This document shows positions 29,356 through 29,469 of a stretch of DNA of 29,469 nt, in pieces (position 1 is the first letter of the stretch; each line of letters begins with the position of its first letter). The stretch comes from JAEULH01 sp034382075 (GTDB lineage Bacteria > Pseudomonadota > Alphaproteobacteria > Rhodospirillales > Defluviicoccaceae). The notes beneath the pieces were generated by a model. It was not told where the DNA came from, did no database searches, and saw only the letters and a list, made by a program, of their open reading frames with translations. Position numbers and translations under genes: made by a program. The stretch lies in the NCBI GenBank assembly GCA_034382075.1, contig JAXMOZ010000043.1, positions 1 through 29,469 on the forward strand, read 5' to 3'.

Positions 29356-29469
29356 CTAGGCCTGACCGATGGTAGCCCAGGATCTGGTTGCGATGGACTG
29401 GATGCGGCCGGTTTCGGCGGTGAGCTTTCGCCAGACGTCGCAGCAGGTGTCGCGGATGCCCTCGTAGCT
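29356..29469 (-). CDS. IS630-family transposase, C-terminal fragment (cut by window edge)
   Basis: A minus-strand frame from the window edge to a TAG at 29356 encodes 37 residues. They include YEGIRDTCCDVWRKLTAE, then GRIQSI and a Trp-containing tail ending WATIGQA. This agrees with the end of IS630-type DDE transposases, where a D-x-x-C-x-x-W-x-x-L segment precedes a PGRI/ETI-x-SI turn and a final W-x-x-I/V-GQ. Only the end is inside the window. The insertion sequence end should lie in the 15-25 bases right after the stop (29338-29355). Confidence 0.75.
   Translation of the reverse strand, partial: SYEGIRDTCCDVWRKLTAETGRIQSIATRSWATIGQA

Noticed and set aside
1..29469. CRISPR array, rRNA, prophage or secretion system
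   Set aside because: No regularly spaced repeats, rRNA signatures, phage structural genes or secretion ATPases were found on either strand.

Overview
The window is a GC-rich bacterial segment, most likely from an alphaproteobacterium of the Rhodospirillales/Azospirillum-like type. The placement is inferred from the sdhCDAB order with alphaproteobacterial-type subunits, betaine-lipid genes (btaA/btaB), a perfect EcfG-type general-stress promoter (GGAAC-N16-CGTT), HspQ, an Entner-Doudoroff operon and FIST/hybrid-kinase signalling. Both edges are cut inside transposase genes (IS110-type at the left, IS630-type at the right), as expected for a draft contig broken at insertion sequences.

Left part (1-7.0 kb): transposase tail, a DUF2283 protein, the two betaine-lipid genes separated by a bimodal palindromic repeat and a tiny antisense ORF, a shared terminator, the succinate dehydrogenase operon sdhC-D-A-B on the minus strand, and a small PLDc_N membrane protein.

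Middle (7.1-16 kb): mostly single genes. They are a LuxR-type regulator, a DsbA/FrnE-type thiol oxidoreductase, hspQ with a sigma32-like promoter, a TIGR04283-type glycosyltransferase, a PA0069-type radical SAM protein converging on hemN with a 4-base gap, a secreted GH16-like protein, and an 83-residue protein that is little more than a histidine-kinase H-box domain with no ATPase.

Small-gene cluster (16-19.3 kb): a secreted helix-hairpin-helix protein, a structured intergenic unit on the minus strand with promoter and strong terminator (probable ncRNA), a zinc-ribbon membrane protein, tRNA-Leu(CAA) with a clear promoter, an acidic FPASDPPSW protein, a charged helical protein, a GlsB/YeaQ membrane protein, and a DUF892 ferritin-like gene followed by a SemiSWEET transporter behind the EcfG promoter. 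It looks like a general-stress neighbourhood.

Right part (19.5-29.5 kb): gluconate uptake and catabolism, gntP-gntK-edd-eda, making pyruvate and glyceraldehyde-3-phosphate from gluconate; two palindromic repeat elements; a divergent DUF4242 gene; and a FIST-domain sensor overlapping a double-PAS hybrid histidine kinase, the arrangement of NosP/NahK nitric-oxide sensing pairs. The most noteworthy items are the orphan H-box protein, the ncRNA-like unit, the EcfG-driven DUF892/SemiSWEET pair, the FIST/hybrid-kinase pair and the repeat-interrupted betaine-lipid locus.
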